Shown: positions 44,891 to 54,146, counted from the stretch's first letter. The stretch is 64,000 nt of DNA from Sulfobacillus sp. (GCA_027309085.1 DAIDDL010000022.1:7597-71596), one strand, 5' to 3'. The notes: generated from the sequence alone by a model not told the origin. Made by a program: numbers and translations.

Positions 44891-44924
44891 AGACAAGACG
44901 CCGCTGCAGCGCGGCGTCTTGTCT
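44891..44924 (+). terminator. Strong hairpin right after the small membrane protein gene
   Basis: AGACAAGACGCCGC pairs perfectly with GCGGCGTCTTGTCT around a 6-base loop. There is no long T run, so termination is likely but not certain. Confidence 0.55.
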
Positions 44925-45354
44925 CCGCCCAACCCCTATGCGGCACTTATGCCGCCCCCTTTACACCAGATGTCCTACGCACCCCTCCTCCCTGCACGGT
45001 GCCTAGCCCTAAGACTGCTCCATTTGCCGTCACTGACCTGACATGCTATGGTAAAAACAGAGAACATATCGAAAAACTTTGCTGGACACCCGACAGCCGG
45101 AATTTCAAAATGTGTGCGCCACCAGCGAACTTCCCGGGGAAATTCTTGGGTTCAAACCCGTGCGGCCCTCCGGTGCCGTGACGGCTCCCGCCAGCCCACC
45201 ATATGAAATACCCAGCGATGTGGTACCATGACTCCCAGCGGCCGCACCGGGCTTTGGCGAGCTAACATGCGCTGTTTGGGGAGCGGATGGAGAACGAGAA
45301 GCCCCCGGCTTTGGCCGTGGGGAGTCGTCACTGTTCATTGAAGGAGGGTTTCGC
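44925..45354. other. Upstream region of the O-antigen-ligase-like gene
   Basis: No gene is supported. The region is rich in short inverted repeats and contains GGTTCAAACCC near 45150, which resembles a tRNA T-arm but lacks the rest of a tRNA. No known riboswitch recognised. Confidence 0.35.
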
Positions 45355-46689
45355 CTGACTGCCAAGAATTGGCTGCAGCCCGTGTGGCTCGCCCTTATTG
45401 CCCTGTACGTCATCAGCGCGCCCTTTGAAGGCTACATCGTCGTGCCAGGGTTCGCTGGACACTCTGTGGTGTCCCTCTTGCAGCGCATTCTGGTTGTGCC
45501 TTTGCCGCTTTATGCAGCCTACCGGGTTTTCAAAGGGGATGGGCTCAATACCAGATGGCTCTTGGCTGTCCTCACCGGGTGGCTGGTCTGGGCCCTGGCC
45601 ACATTTGCGGCCTTCAGCCCCCACACCTACTATTATATCTATTACACCTGGGAACAAATCGCGGGATTCCTCTTAGTCCTGGGGTTGTGGTCTCTGGCGA
45701 GCCGGCCGCGCTGGGCAAAGTGGACAGCGCTGTCAACCCTCATACTTTACTATCTGGCCACTTTAGCCGTCAGCGAGTGGGAAATCCGCACAGCGCACCA
45801 CCTCGGGCATTCCAGCGAGGGCGGCGCCCACCCCCAGCACATTCCCACCGCGTTCTTCTACGGGCCCAACCATCTAGGCGCTGCTCTGGCGCTGCTGCTG
45901 CCGTTTATTTTTCTCATGGCTTACCTCGCCCGGTCCCGCGCAGCCTTTCTGGCCACGGGCCTGCTAACCCTAGCCGGAATGTATATCCTCTATAAGACCG
46001 GCAGCCGCGGAGGCGAGCTGGCATTGTTTCTGGAGGCGGCCGCCCTGCCCTTGGTGCTGCCCCGGCCCTACAAGCGCTATGCCGTGATTGCCATCGGCCT
46101 GGCTGCGGCACTGTTTTTAGGACTGCTTTTCTATGTACAGAGCCTGCCCCAAACGGCCGCCCTGCCTTTCGCCCTGACCAAGCTGAGGCACATTGCTGAC
46201 TTATTCCAATACCGGCCGCACAAGGTGACCCCCACGCACGGCCCCGGTTCCCTCACTATCAGGCTCGCCCTTTTGCAGAGCGGGATCCACGCGCTGCTCC
46301 AGCATCCGTGGGGGCTGGGACCGCGGGGTGCGGAGCGCTATTACCTGTATTACGTGCACCACAAAACGCCTTATAACACTTACGGCGTAATCGACGCCCA
46401 CAATATGTGGCTTGAGATTGCCATCGACTTCGGCTGGCTCGGAATCGGTCTCTTTGTGCTCTTTTACGCCGGGTTGCTCACCGGCCTCTACCGCCTGCGG
46501 GCGGCGGCAGACCCCTTCCAGCGGTACCTCGCATGGAGCGGATTTTCCGCCTTGACAGGCTTCATCATAGGCTCTGTGTCCCCGTCTAGCGTCATGATTG
46601 GATTCAATGTCATGTGGATCGTGTATGGCTTGGCGGTGATGGCGCTGGCGTGGCCCCCAAAGACAGCGCGGTGGCATCTGCTGCCCTAG
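45355..46689 (+). CDS. O-antigen ligase/polymerase-like membrane protein (Wzy_C family)
   Basis: About 444 residues and 11-12 predicted helices. Two family motifs: KTGSRGGELALFLEA near residue 215 and the large-loop region ending IDAHNMWLEIAIDFGWLGIG near 355. Such proteins join or polymerise glycans outside the membrane. Start: CTG 45355 lies six bases after AAGGAGGG, while the nearest GTG (45382) has no ribosome site, so a rare CTG start is proposed. It has no glycan gene cluster around it. Confidence 0.78.
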   Translation: MTAKNWLQPVWLALIALYVISAPFEGYIVVPGFAGHSVVSLLQRILVVPLPLYAAYRVFKGDGLNTRWLLAVLTGWLVWALATFAAFSPHTYYYIYYTWEQIAGFLLVLGLWSLASRPRWAKWTALSTLILYYLATLAVSEWEIRTAHHLGHSSEGGAHPQHIPTAFFYGPNHLGAALALLLPFIFLMAYLARSRAAFLATGLLTLAGMYILYKTGSRGGELALFLEAAALPLVLPRPYKRYAVIAIGLAAALFLGLLFYVQSLPQTAALPFALTKLRHIADLFQYRPHKVTPTHGPGSLTIRLALLQSGIHALLQHPWGLGPRGAERYYLYYVHHKTPYNTYGVIDAHNMWLEIAIDFGWLGIGLFVLFYAGLLTGLYRLRAAADPFQRYLAWSGFSALTGFIIGSVSPSSVMIGFNVMWIVYGLAVMALAWPPKTARWHLLP

Positions 46690-46942
46690 GCTCGATCATG
46701 GAACTCTGACTGAGAGGGAAAAGAGCCCGGAGCGCAAGGGCCAAGGAGACACCGTCCAAAACCGTCCCTGCGCTGCCCAGCCTTTTAGACTGGGCGGCCC
46801 CGTCCCAGTGCGTGCCGCGGTACGCCGCCTGATATCCATCCTCGGCAAAAACTGCCCAAAACTTGGGCGCCAATCATGCGCTGCTTCAGCTAATTGGCAA
46901 TCTGCCGGATGGTCCTCCCTGCCTCAGCACCCAAGAATGCGT
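46690..46942. other. Non-coding gap between convergent genes
   Basis: A stem GCCCAG...CTGGGC lies near 46776-46795 and could end transcripts. No gene is supported. Confidence 0.4.
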
Positions 46943-47278
46943 TTACGGACCCACAAACTGCACGCACAGGCCGCCCGGGGCCACAATCATGTCCCCATCC
47001 ATCAGGTAGCCCCGGGCCGCCAAGACGGCGCGCACGGCCTCCACGTCCTCAACTCTCAGCGCGATGTGGTCGGGCAGTTTCTCCGTTTCCACGGATCCCA
47101 GCCCACCGCCTGGCGTCCCCGACGCAAACACGGCCAGCGTCACCCCTCCGGGCAGTGGGAACAGACGGCGGGCATTGCTGCCCTGGCGCGAGAGACCCAG
47201 CACATCCGTCAAGAAACCCGTAAGGGCATCTGCGTCCGTGGTGCGCACCGCAATATGGTCCACCGGCCCGGCAATCAT
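46943..47278 (-). CDS. VOC family protein (glyoxalase/bleomycin-resistance fold)
   Basis: 111 residues with the paired beta-alpha-beta-beta-beta units: VDHIAVRTTDADALTGFLTDVLGL at the start and LPDHIALRVEDVEAVRAVL in the second half. Metal ligands would be His8 and a His near residue 70 with a late Glu/Gln (CVQFVG). Members act as dioxygenases, isomerases or resistance proteins; none can be chosen. Overlaps the hydrolase gene by four bases. Confidence 0.8.
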   Translation of the reverse strand: MIAGPVDHIAVRTTDADALTGFLTDVLGLSRQGSNARRLFPLPGGVTLAVFASGTPGGGLGSVETEKLPDHIALRVEDVEAVRAVLAARGYLMDGDMIVAPGGLCVQFVGP

Positions 47279-47886
47279 GGCGCCACCTTCGGCAGGGCCT
47301 CCAGAAATGCGGACACTTCGCCCTCAATCAGGCTACGGTCAGGACCCTGCCAGATCTTTTGGGCGTGGCGCCCTCCAGGTATTTGCCTGAGAATCTTGGG
47401 ATCAGGGGCTGCCCGAAAGACGGCCAGAGTCTGTTCGTGCATCATTTCACTCTCGCTGACGATAAAGAGTTTAGGAATCCCCCCCAGCTTGGCTGCTGTG
47501 GAATCGGGGACAGCAACGGTCGACCACGTCACGATCGCCAGAAAGTGCGCGGGATTCAATGCCGCCGCTCTCAGCACGGCCCCCCCGCCCCGGGATGCGC
47601 CCAGCGCTACCGCCTGGTATCCCTTTTGATTGAGTTCTTTGGCGACCGCCAGAACATCCAGCTCTATCGCGTCGTCCCCTTCGGATCCCGTGGTTGACTT
47701 GCCGTATCCCCGGAAATTGGGAATCGCGACCGTGTAACCCGACTGGTTCAAAGTCTCCCCGTACTCCACAAAGCTGTCGCGGTCGAAGGCTTTGCCGTGG
47801 CATAAAATGACGCCAACCGGCCCCCCTGCCTTAAAGTACGCTTCGACCGCCCCGCCGTCTTCGGTGCGGACAATCCATTCATCCAT
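47275..47886 (-). CDS. Alpha/beta hydrolase
   Basis: 203 residues: oxyanion region LCHGKAFDRDSF, nucleophile elbow GASRGG (Ser97 region), acid and a late His in GGRHAQ. A dienelactone-hydrolase or peptidase-like fold; substrate unknown. It is first of a two-gene unit with the VOC protein (ATGA overlap), which may point to degradation of a small molecule. Confidence 0.82.
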   Translation of the reverse strand: MDEWIVRTEDGGAVEAYFKAGGPVGVILCHGKAFDRDSFVEYGETLNQSGYTVAIPNFRGYGKSTTGSEGDDAIELDVLAVAKELNQKGYQAVALGASRGGGAVLRAAALNPAHFLAIVTWSTVAVPDSTAAKLGGIPKLFIVSESEMMHEQTLAVFRAAPDPKILRQIPGGRHAQKIWQGPDRSLIEGEVSAFLEALPKVAP

Positions 47887-47953
47887 CCTCTATCACCTCT
47901 TTGCAAATATTACCATACTGGGCGTGGCGGAGCATGCTGGCGCTCCACAGGAC

Positions 47954-47993
47954 AAAAAAGAAAGCAGCTCCGTGGTGGCGGGAAGCTGCTTTC
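47954..47993 (-). terminator. Rho-independent terminator of the 27-residue peptide gene
   Basis: On the minus strand GAAAGCAGCT and AGCTGCTTTC form a perfect 10-bp stem, followed by a run of T (complement of 47954-47959). Confidence 0.85.
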
Positions 47994-48017
47994 AAGGATT
48001 AAAATTTTTGTCATCAG

Positions 48018-48101
48018 TTACTCGGCGACATCAAACCATTCCCTCATAACATCAAACCATTCTTCGAATTTCTCGTCGAGTTCGCGCGTTTCCTTTTCCA
48101 T
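48018..48101 (-). CDS. 27-residue acidic peptide with a repeated EWFDV motif
   Basis: ATG 48101 follows CAGGAGGTG with six bases between, a strong site, and a good terminator lies 25 bases after the stop. The product begins MEKETRELDEKFEEWFDV and repeats EWFDV five residues later in REWFDVAE. Highly acidic, amphipathic, no family recognised. The ribosome site and terminator together make this a likely real small gene. Confidence 0.65.
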   Translation of the reverse strand: MEKETRELDEKFEEWFDVMREWFDVAE

Positions 48102-48238
48102 CTCGTGCACCTCCTGGTAGAAGTTCCGCCGCTTGATGATGTCATTGTGCGCCCGCAGCCCGAAACGGGCTAGACGTTTGCCGCGAACGGCACATAAGAC
48201 GGCGTGAACGCCACTACCCGGGTGCTGAGGTGCACCGC

Positions 48239-48787
48239 TCACAAGGATAGCGGTGCTGGCCGGAACGCGCGGCGGACATGGGCCATCACCCGGTCTGCCC
48301 ACCATAATTCCTGGCCCCACCCCATGAGCAGCAACCGCAGGGCCATCTGGGCCGGGGATTTCCCGCCCGCCCCCGTGATCTCGGCCGCCAAATCTCCTGA
48401 CACAATAGCGGCCAGCAGAGTCTGGGCTTTGCCTTGGTGCATATCCACTCCGTACGCCCATCCCATTTGCGCCCCCCAGTCCAACAAAATCAGGGCCAAA
48501 AGAGGAACGCCGACAGCCGGTGACAGTGGACCCGCCAATTGTCCGGTGGCCATCTCGCCGATAATGCATGCCCGGTAATGGGCGCGCAGCAAGCTGACTT
48601 TGTGTTCACGGACCGCATAGGGCACCGCGGCAACATCTTCCAGAGTATGGACGGCGTATCCCTGAGCGCGGTAGAAGCTCCAAACCCGGGCGGTATCCGC
48701 GCGCATAGCCATGAAGCGCGCAGCACGTTCAAGAAGTGGCCGGCTGTCTGTAAAAATCCTGTGGCGCATGGCAGGCTGCTGGATCAT
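48239..48787 (-). CDS. EcsC-like helical protein, uncertain
   Basis: 182 residues, mostly helical, with a hydrophobic stretch LSPAVGVPLLALILLDWGAQMGWAYGVD in the middle. The pattern 'HYRA...TGQLAGPLSP...YGVD' recalls the EcsC family, but the match is by eye and weak. ATG 48787 follows GGGGGAAAGGG; the upstream frame runs antisense to the next gene. About 140 bases upstream of the 27-residue peptide gene, on the same strand. Confidence 0.5.
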   Translation of the reverse strand: MIQQPAMRHRIFTDSRPLLERAARFMAMRADTARVWSFYRAQGYAVHTLEDVAAVPYAVREHKVSLLRAHYRACIIGEMATGQLAGPLSPAVGVPLLALILLDWGAQMGWAYGVDMHQGKAQTLLAAIVSGDLAAEITGAGGKSPAQMALRLLLMGWGQELWWADRVMAHVRRAFRPAPLSL

Positions 48788-48882
48788 GCCCTTTCCCCCT
48801 CTTTGTGGTAGCATACGGCACAGGGGTTCAGACCGTTCCCATTGGAACCCTGCTCGAAGCACCGAGGAAAGGAGGCAGATTT

Positions 48883-49242
48883 ATGGGTTTTGGACCCCAC
48901 ACCAGCGATCCCGAAAAAGGCGTCAAGGCTGTGCTGGATCTGGTCGAGCTGCTCTATCCGGAGCACAGCACGGCCGCCTGCCAGCAGTGGCTGGCGAACG
49001 TCAGCTACGCCCTGCTGAGCGCACACGCCCCCCTGTCCTTTGAGACGATTTCACGCTTTCTTGCCAATCCTGACTTTCGCACCTTCATTTTGGGCCATGC
49101 GGATGTGCCAGACGCCATACGAAGCCCGTGGGCTAGCTATTCCGGTCCTATCGATCCCAATGTTTTGGACCCCGACCTAGGCTGGCTGATTGCTGACCGC
49201 CTGGCGATTTTGCAAGATCCTGGACCCGAGGAGCCGACCTAG
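48883..49242 (+). CDS. Unknown protein (119 aa), resembles a helical piece of conjugative ATPases
   Basis: ATG 48883 follows AAAGGAGG. The segment VKAVLDLVELLYPE...LANVSYALLSAHAPLSFETISRFLANPDFRTFIL resembles the helical stretch that follows Walker A in TraG/HerA-like DNA-transfer ATPases, but there is no P-loop or Walker B here. Either a decayed relic or a separate small family; not firmly recognised. Confidence 0.5.
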   Translation: MGFGPHTSDPEKGVKAVLDLVELLYPEHSTAACQQWLANVSYALLSAHAPLSFETISRFLANPDFRTFILGHADVPDAIRSPWASYSGPIDPNVLDPDLGWLIADRLAILQDPGPEEPT

Positions 49243-49268
49243 GCTCCCGGGGGGAGAATCTGTGCGTG

Positions 49269-50426
49269 TCAGCTGAGGCTCTTCAGAGCCGCGGCCAGGG
49301 CGTGGACATCTTCCGGCGTATTGAAAATCGCGAAGGAGACGCGGACGCCGCCATACTGATTAACCGGCTTGACCACAATATTGCGCTCCCAAAGCCGTTC
49401 AGCCAGGCCAGCCCCGTAACGCCGGGAATGCACGGTCAACAGGGCTGTCGGCCGGTATTCAGGTCTGGGGCACAAGACCACCTCAAATCCCGGAATATGG
49501 GCGATAGCATGGGCCGCCTGCATTGCCAAGCCCACTTGGTAGATGGCATGAGCCGCGAACCCCTCTTCCTCGAAATAATCCCAGGTGACAGACCACCCCA
49601 CGACTCTGAGCCAGTCCCGGCTGCCGTATTCCAGCCCCTGACCCGTGCTGGCATCAAGCGGCCAGACGGGGGACTGAGCAGATTCCAAATCATGCGGCTC
49701 ATAGTCGCCGTCCGCCGGCCACAGGGTAGCCAGTTCCTGCAGTCTGGTGTTCCGGACCCACAGCCCTGCCCAACCGGCAGGGGCCATCATCCATTTATGG
49801 CCGCAGAACACATAGTAGTCCGCGCCCGTTCCCAGGGGATCCACCGTAATGTTGCCGAGAGCCTGCGCCCCATCCACGAGAATGCGGGCATCAGGCGCCT
49901 GCCGCATCACCTTGGCCATCGCCTCCACGGGCAATCGCCACCCCGTGAGATAGGAGACATGACTCACCGCCAGAAGGCGGGTGCGGGTGCTGAGCGCCTC
50001 CTCCAGCTGATCGGCCAGCCGGGCCGAGGCGTCCACCCGCAATACCTTCACCCTGACCCCAAACTGGCGGATCAGGGTGGCGAGCGCAAAGAGCAAAGCC
50101 GGATGCTCATGGTCCGTCGTAACAATTTCATCGCCTTGGTGCCACGGCAGCCCCCACAAAACCCGTCCAATCGCCTCGGTGTTATTGTGCAGGAGACTGA
50201 CGGTGCCCTTGGGCATCGCCTGTTCAATCCGCAGCGCAAACTGGCGGGACTTGTCACGCGCCTGAATATAATAGGGGACGTGTCCCGGACCCAATTCGTT
50301 CCACTCCAGCTCGGCGGCGCAGGCAGCGGCCGCGGCCGGAGTCGGGGTCGGTCCCAGCGTTCCGGTATTCAGGTACGTCTGTCGAATGGCGGCTGGCACC
50401 AGCAGCCGAAGATCTTCCCCAAACAC
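49269..50426 (-). CDS. PLP-dependent aminotransferase class V
   Basis: 385 residues of the cysteine desulfurase / isopenicillin epimerase fold. The PLP Lys is in FCGHKWMMAPAG (about residue 219), preceded by ILVDGAQALGNI with the PLP-binding Asp. There is no active-site Cys loop typical of sulfur-mobilising IscS, so an aminotransferase, lyase or epimerase role is more likely. GTG 50426 follows GGAGGGG. Next to the M14 peptidase gene on the same strand. Confidence 0.82.
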   Translation of the reverse strand: MFGEDLRLLVPAAIRQTYLNTGTLGPTPTPAAAAACAAELEWNELGPGHVPYYIQARDKSRQFALRIEQAMPKGTVSLLHNNTEAIGRVLWGLPWHQGDEIVTTDHEHPALLFALATLIRQFGVRVKVLRVDASARLADQLEEALSTRTRLLAVSHVSYLTGWRLPVEAMAKVMRQAPDARILVDGAQALGNITVDPLGTGADYYVFCGHKWMMAPAGWAGLWVRNTRLQELATLWPADGDYEPHDLESAQSPVWPLDASTGQGLEYGSRDWLRVVGWSVTWDYFEEEGFAAHAIYQVGLAMQAAHAIAHIPGFEVVLCPRPEYRPTALLTVHSRRYGAGLAERLWERNIVVKPVNQYGGVRVSFAIFNTPEDVHALAAALKSLS

Positions 50427-50468
50427 ACCTACCCCTCCATTCCTCTTCTCCCTGCCGCTTTGACGGGG

Positions 50469-52151
50469 CTATAAGTCAATCTGCACGCGGGCCGTGCCCG
50501 CCCGCGGAGCGGAAAACACGACAGAGAGACTCGAGCCCTGCGGCGCGCGCACCACCCACTCGGCCGTGCGGCGGTTGTCCCCTGGCGGTGCCGACGCTTC
50601 CAGGCTCCCGTACCCGCTGAGGTGCCCCAGACGGCTGGGAGATTCCCCGGAAATCATCTCGTAGTCTCCCTCCAGAAGGGCCTGGACGCCTGACACCCGC
50701 TTCATGCCCCACCCGCGCCCAGTGCCTGATGTGGGCAGAAATCCCTGGTTCCTGACCATGGCGGTGATACGGTAAACATTATCCCCAATTTTTTCACTCC
50801 GCACCGGGCCGGCTGTCAGACTGGCCGTGCTCAGCCCGAGAGTGGTTAGAAAACGCCCCACCCTTTCACATTCTTCTTCAAGAAAGCATAGCGGCGGATT
50901 CTGCACCACAAATTTGGGATCCAGCCCGCCAATTTGTACGGGGCCGAGGTCTGGGTGCTCGAAATCTGTCCACGGAAAAAAACCCTGCGTGGGCACTTTT
51001 TCCTCGACAAAATTCACGATCTTGCGCAAGTCCTCCTGGCGCTCCTCGTCCGAGAGTTTCATCAAGCCCTTGACCCCATGTTCCGCATATCCCCTGGCCC
51101 CGGCATGGCGCGGCAAATCCCAGATTTCCACCGTGAACCCCAGCACGCCCTGGTGGTCGTACATCCAGTCGTCAGCCGCTCCCGGCATCAGCACCGCATC
51201 ATAGCCGTTGTGAAATGTTTCAAAGTTCGAGCGGGCGAAATACCCGCTGACTCTTGCCCCTTCCTCAGCCATCCTTCTGAACAGCCCCGCGTCCGTCGCC
51301 GGGATCTGGCTGTCGTCCCCTGTCGAGGGCTGGCGCAGAATGACCCCGCCTGACGTGTGCAGCGCCACATACGCGGCAATATTGGGGTGAGATGCCACAA
51401 ATCCCGCGAGCGCATGAATTTCCGGCTCAGACAGCGGAAAAGGCCCCGCACCCTTTTGAGAATCTTCGGTGGCCCAGCGCACAGGAAAATTGCGGTTGAA
51501 ATCCATCCCCTGGGGCACGCTCAGGTCGAGCCGGCTTGCAAGCAGCGCCGCTCCCTGGCGCTTTGGCGCCTGAACCTTGCCTTCGACAAAAACATGGTAG
51601 TACTGCTCTCCGAATTCTCCCGGGCGCCTGCGCCGCATTAGCCGGGGATCGGTTTCATCCACCGCGTAGGCGCCGTCGGCGCCTGGCATGCGCATCGTCA
51701 AAATATGGCCGTTGCCATCCACGTCCCCCGCTACCCACCCCGGAAGGGGATCATCCAGAGGATACCAGTGCGGGCTCGAGCGCAGGCGGTTGGGTGAAGT
51801 CAGATATTCCTCGGCCCCATCCACCGCAATGCGGGGGACAACATAAACCGCCCGTGTCTGCAGAAGTTCCTGAATAGCCGGAGCCTTGTGGTACCCCTCC
51901 AGCAGCGTGCCAATCCAGTGCATAGCCACCGCGTTTCCAGCGACCTCGCCAGCGTGGATATTGGCATCCACCAGCAGCGCTGGGTAATCCGCCGCATGGC
52001 GCACATCACTGCATATGGTGGCCGCCCACAAGTCTCGCCCGCTCCGGCTCTTCCCCATAGCCTCCACTTGAAAAAGATCCGGGTAAGCGGTTTGCCACCC
52101 GTTCAGGGTGGCCGTCATCTCCTGGTAAGTCCAATACCTTGCTTCTGTCAC
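50469..52151 (-). CDS. M14 family zinc carboxypeptidase
   Basis: About 560 residues. Zinc ligands: NIHAGEVAG gives His and Glu near residue 65-68, and AALHTSGG-like YVALHTSGG gives the second His near 265; catalytic Glu in GFTVEIWDLP near 345. A C-terminal beta domain of about 150 residues follows. No signal peptide is evident, so it is probably cytoplasmic. GTG 52151 follows AGGAGG at nine bases; an ATG-equivalent at 52172 is also open. Confidence 0.85.
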   Translation of the reverse strand: MTEARYWTYQEMTATLNGWQTAYPDLFQVEAMGKSRSGRDLWAATICSDVRHAADYPALLVDANIHAGEVAGNAVAMHWIGTLLEGYHKAPAIQELLQTRAVYVVPRIAVDGAEEYLTSPNRLRSSPHWYPLDDPLPGWVAGDVDGNGHILTMRMPGADGAYAVDETDPRLMRRRRPGEFGEQYYHVFVEGKVQAPKRQGAALLASRLDLSVPQGMDFNRNFPVRWATEDSQKGAGPFPLSEPEIHALAGFVASHPNIAAYVALHTSGGVILRQPSTGDDSQIPATDAGLFRRMAEEGARVSGYFARSNFETFHNGYDAVLMPGAADDWMYDHQGVLGFTVEIWDLPRHAGARGYAEHGVKGLMKLSDEERQEDLRKIVNFVEEKVPTQGFFPWTDFEHPDLGPVQIGGLDPKFVVQNPPLCFLEEECERVGRFLTTLGLSTASLTAGPVRSEKIGDNVYRITAMVRNQGFLPTSGTGRGWGMKRVSGVQALLEGDYEMISGESPSRLGHLSGYGSLEASAPPGDNRRTAEWVVRAPQGSSLSVVFSAPRAGTARVQIDL

Positions 52152-52258
52152 GGTTTTGAGCCTCCTTCGCATGCGGATACACTATTCTCCCCTGCGCTAT
52201 ATCTGTTCTCGTTCCGCCGCAGGAATTCCTCTAAATTTCCGGACCGTTTCGCCCCGGC

Positions 52259-52287
52259 TTGACGTCTTTTTCACATTTCGTCATGAT
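52259..52287 (+). promoter_or_regulatory. Promoter of the nfo operon
   Basis: TTGACG (52259-52264), 17-bp spacer, CATGAT (52282-52287); about 32 bases before the start codon. Confidence 0.55.
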
Positions 52288-52319
52288 TGATGCTATTGAG
52301 GGAATGAGGCGGGAGATAG

Positions 52320-53174
52320 ATGACACGGATTGGGTGCCACTTAAGTGTGGCCAAGGGCTTTGCCAAAGCGGTGGAAACCGCTCCCAAGCTGGGAGCGACC
52401 TGCTTCCAGTATTTTACCAAGAATCCCCGCGGCTTCCGCGGGGCCAAACCTCTGAATGTGCCCGATGCCGAGCGGGGACGGGCCCTTACGGCCGAACTGG
52501 ATTTGGTCTCTATCGGCCATACTCCCTACCTGATCAATCTCGCCAGCGTGGATGATGAGCTGCTGCAGCTTTCCATTGACGCGCTGATCCAGGATATGGT
52601 CATCGGGGAGGCGCGCGGCAGCTACGGCGTGGTTGTGCACTGCGGCAAACCTAAAGACAAAGGGCTGGACTTCGGCATTGAGCGCATGCATTCCGCACTG
52701 GCTCAGGTCCTGGACCGCAATACCACGGAGCACACCATGATCCTTTTGGAAAACACTGCGGGCCAAGGCTCAGAAATTGGCACGACAGTGCAGCAGCTGT
52801 TGGACATTGCCGCGCCTTTCCCGGAAGACAAAGTCGGCTTCTGCCTCGATACCCAGCACGCGTTTTCCGCAGGAATTTTGGAACCGGGGAACTTGGAGGG
52901 ATTTTCAGGGTTTTCCTCGGCCAAGTTTATGAACAGGTTGAAAGCCATACACCTCAATGACAGCAAGATTCCCTTTGGGGGCCATAAAGACCGCCACGAA
53001 CTGGTCGGTCAAGGATTTTTGGGAATGGACATGATGAGGACCCTGCTCAAGGACCCGCATTTTCGCGATATTCCCTTTTATCTGGAAACTCCTGTGGAGT
53101 CCGAAGCCGAATACGCTGACGAAATTCGCCAGTGCCGCGCCCTGTTGGATCCCAAGCAGGAACTTTCCCCGTGA
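52320..53174 (+). CDS. nfo: Endonuclease IV (AP endonuclease)
   Basis: 284 residues, TIM barrel with three zinc ions. Signatures: GCHLSVAKGFAKAV at the start, LLENTAGQGSEIG, FCLDTQHAFSAG and HLNDSKIPFGGHKDRHE near the C-terminus. It incises DNA at abasic sites. ATG 52320 follows GGCGGGAG. First gene of a unit with the lipid-kinase-like and glycosidase genes. Confidence 0.95.
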   Translation: MTRIGCHLSVAKGFAKAVETAPKLGATCFQYFTKNPRGFRGAKPLNVPDAERGRALTAELDLVSIGHTPYLINLASVDDELLQLSIDALIQDMVIGEARGSYGVVVHCGKPKDKGLDFGIERMHSALAQVLDRNTTEHTMILLENTAGQGSEIGTTVQQLLDIAAPFPEDKVGFCLDTQHAFSAGILEPGNLEGFSGFSSAKFMNRLKAIHLNDSKIPFGGHKDRHELVGQGFLGMDMMRTLLKDPHFRDIPFYLETPVESEAEYADEIRQCRALLDPKQELSP

Positions 53175-53224
53175 TGTCGAATTTAAGCAACGTACTTTGG
53201 TTAATTGGGGGAATCCCGTAATTT

Positions 53225-54097
53225 ATGGCAGCGCGGATCATATTTAATCCTACGGCCGGCAATGGCAAGGCCGTAAAGATTTTTGAAACCGTCAGACCGT
53301 TTCTGGACGGGCCTGATATTGACATCGTCACGACGGAAGGACCCGGTCATGCTACATTGCTAGCCCGGGAAGTGGCCGACCAAGACGGGCTGACAGTGGT
53401 CTCGCTCGGCGGCGACGGTACCCACCATGAGGTCATCAATGGGTTGATGCCTTCTGGAAAAACAATTTTTGGGGTCATTCCGGCCGGAACCGGGAATGAC
53501 TTCGTGCGGGTTCTGGGTTATCCCCAGCAGCCTGAACAAATTGTTGAGATAGCTCTTCACGGGACGGAGCGGTGGTTTGACCTGGGCGAGATCGGCGACC
53601 AGTATTTCCTGACCGTAGCGGGCGCCGGATTTGACGCAGAGGTGGCAGGATGGGTCAACAAGCGCAAAAAACAGGGCAACGGCACCTGGGTCTTCATCCG
53701 GGGCATCTTCTACAATGCCCTGGGGTACCGGCCCCAGCCCATGACGGTCACGGTGCAGGGACAGAGCACCACCCAAAATACTTTTATGATTGCCATGGGC
53801 AATACGAAGTATATTGCGGGGGGAATGAAAATCTGCCCCGAGGCGGACCCCCATGACGGGGAGTTCCAAGTGGTCTGGATTGAAGGCATCAAGCCCTGGC
53901 AGATTTTGCCTCTGCTAGCCCGTGTGTTCCGGGGCACGCACGTCACCCGCCCCGTAGTGAAGGCGTTTGCGGCAGCCGAACTGACTGTCGAAGGTCCACC
54001 CGGTTTGTGGGTTCATGCCGACGGCGAGCTTATCGGGCACCTACCGGTTCACGTCACAACGATTCCCAAGGCGATTCGCGTGCATATGGGGAACTGA
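53225..54097 (+). CDS. Diacylglycerol kinase catalytic domain protein (DagK/YegS-like)
   Basis: 290 residues: IIFNPTAGNGKAVK, SLGGDGTHHEVINGL and IPAGTGNDFVRVLG are the three conserved stretches of this family, and GFDAEVAGWVN starts the beta-sandwich half. It phosphorylates diacylglycerol or a related lipid at the membrane. Fifty bases after nfo; the ribosome site (GGGGGAA) is a little far from the ATG. Confidence 0.9.
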   Translation: MAARIIFNPTAGNGKAVKIFETVRPFLDGPDIDIVTTEGPGHATLLAREVADQDGLTVVSLGGDGTHHEVINGLMPSGKTIFGVIPAGTGNDFVRVLGYPQQPEQIVEIALHGTERWFDLGEIGDQYFLTVAGAGFDAEVAGWVNKRKKQGNGTWVFIRGIFYNALGYRPQPMTVTVQGQSTTQNTFMIAMGNTKYIAGGMKICPEADPHDGEFQVVWIEGIKPWQILPLLARVFRGTHVTRPVVKAFAAAELTVEGPPGLWVHADGELIGHLPVHVTTIPKAIRVHMGN

Positions 54098-54146
54098 CCC
54101 CACCCAGGGGCTGTTCCCCAGCCCGCTGCAAGGAGGGAGAGACAGA

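Noticed and set aside
45145-45165. tRNA-like GGTTCAAACCC
   Set aside because: The bases around it cannot form a T-arm stem and no acceptor, D or anticodon arms are present.
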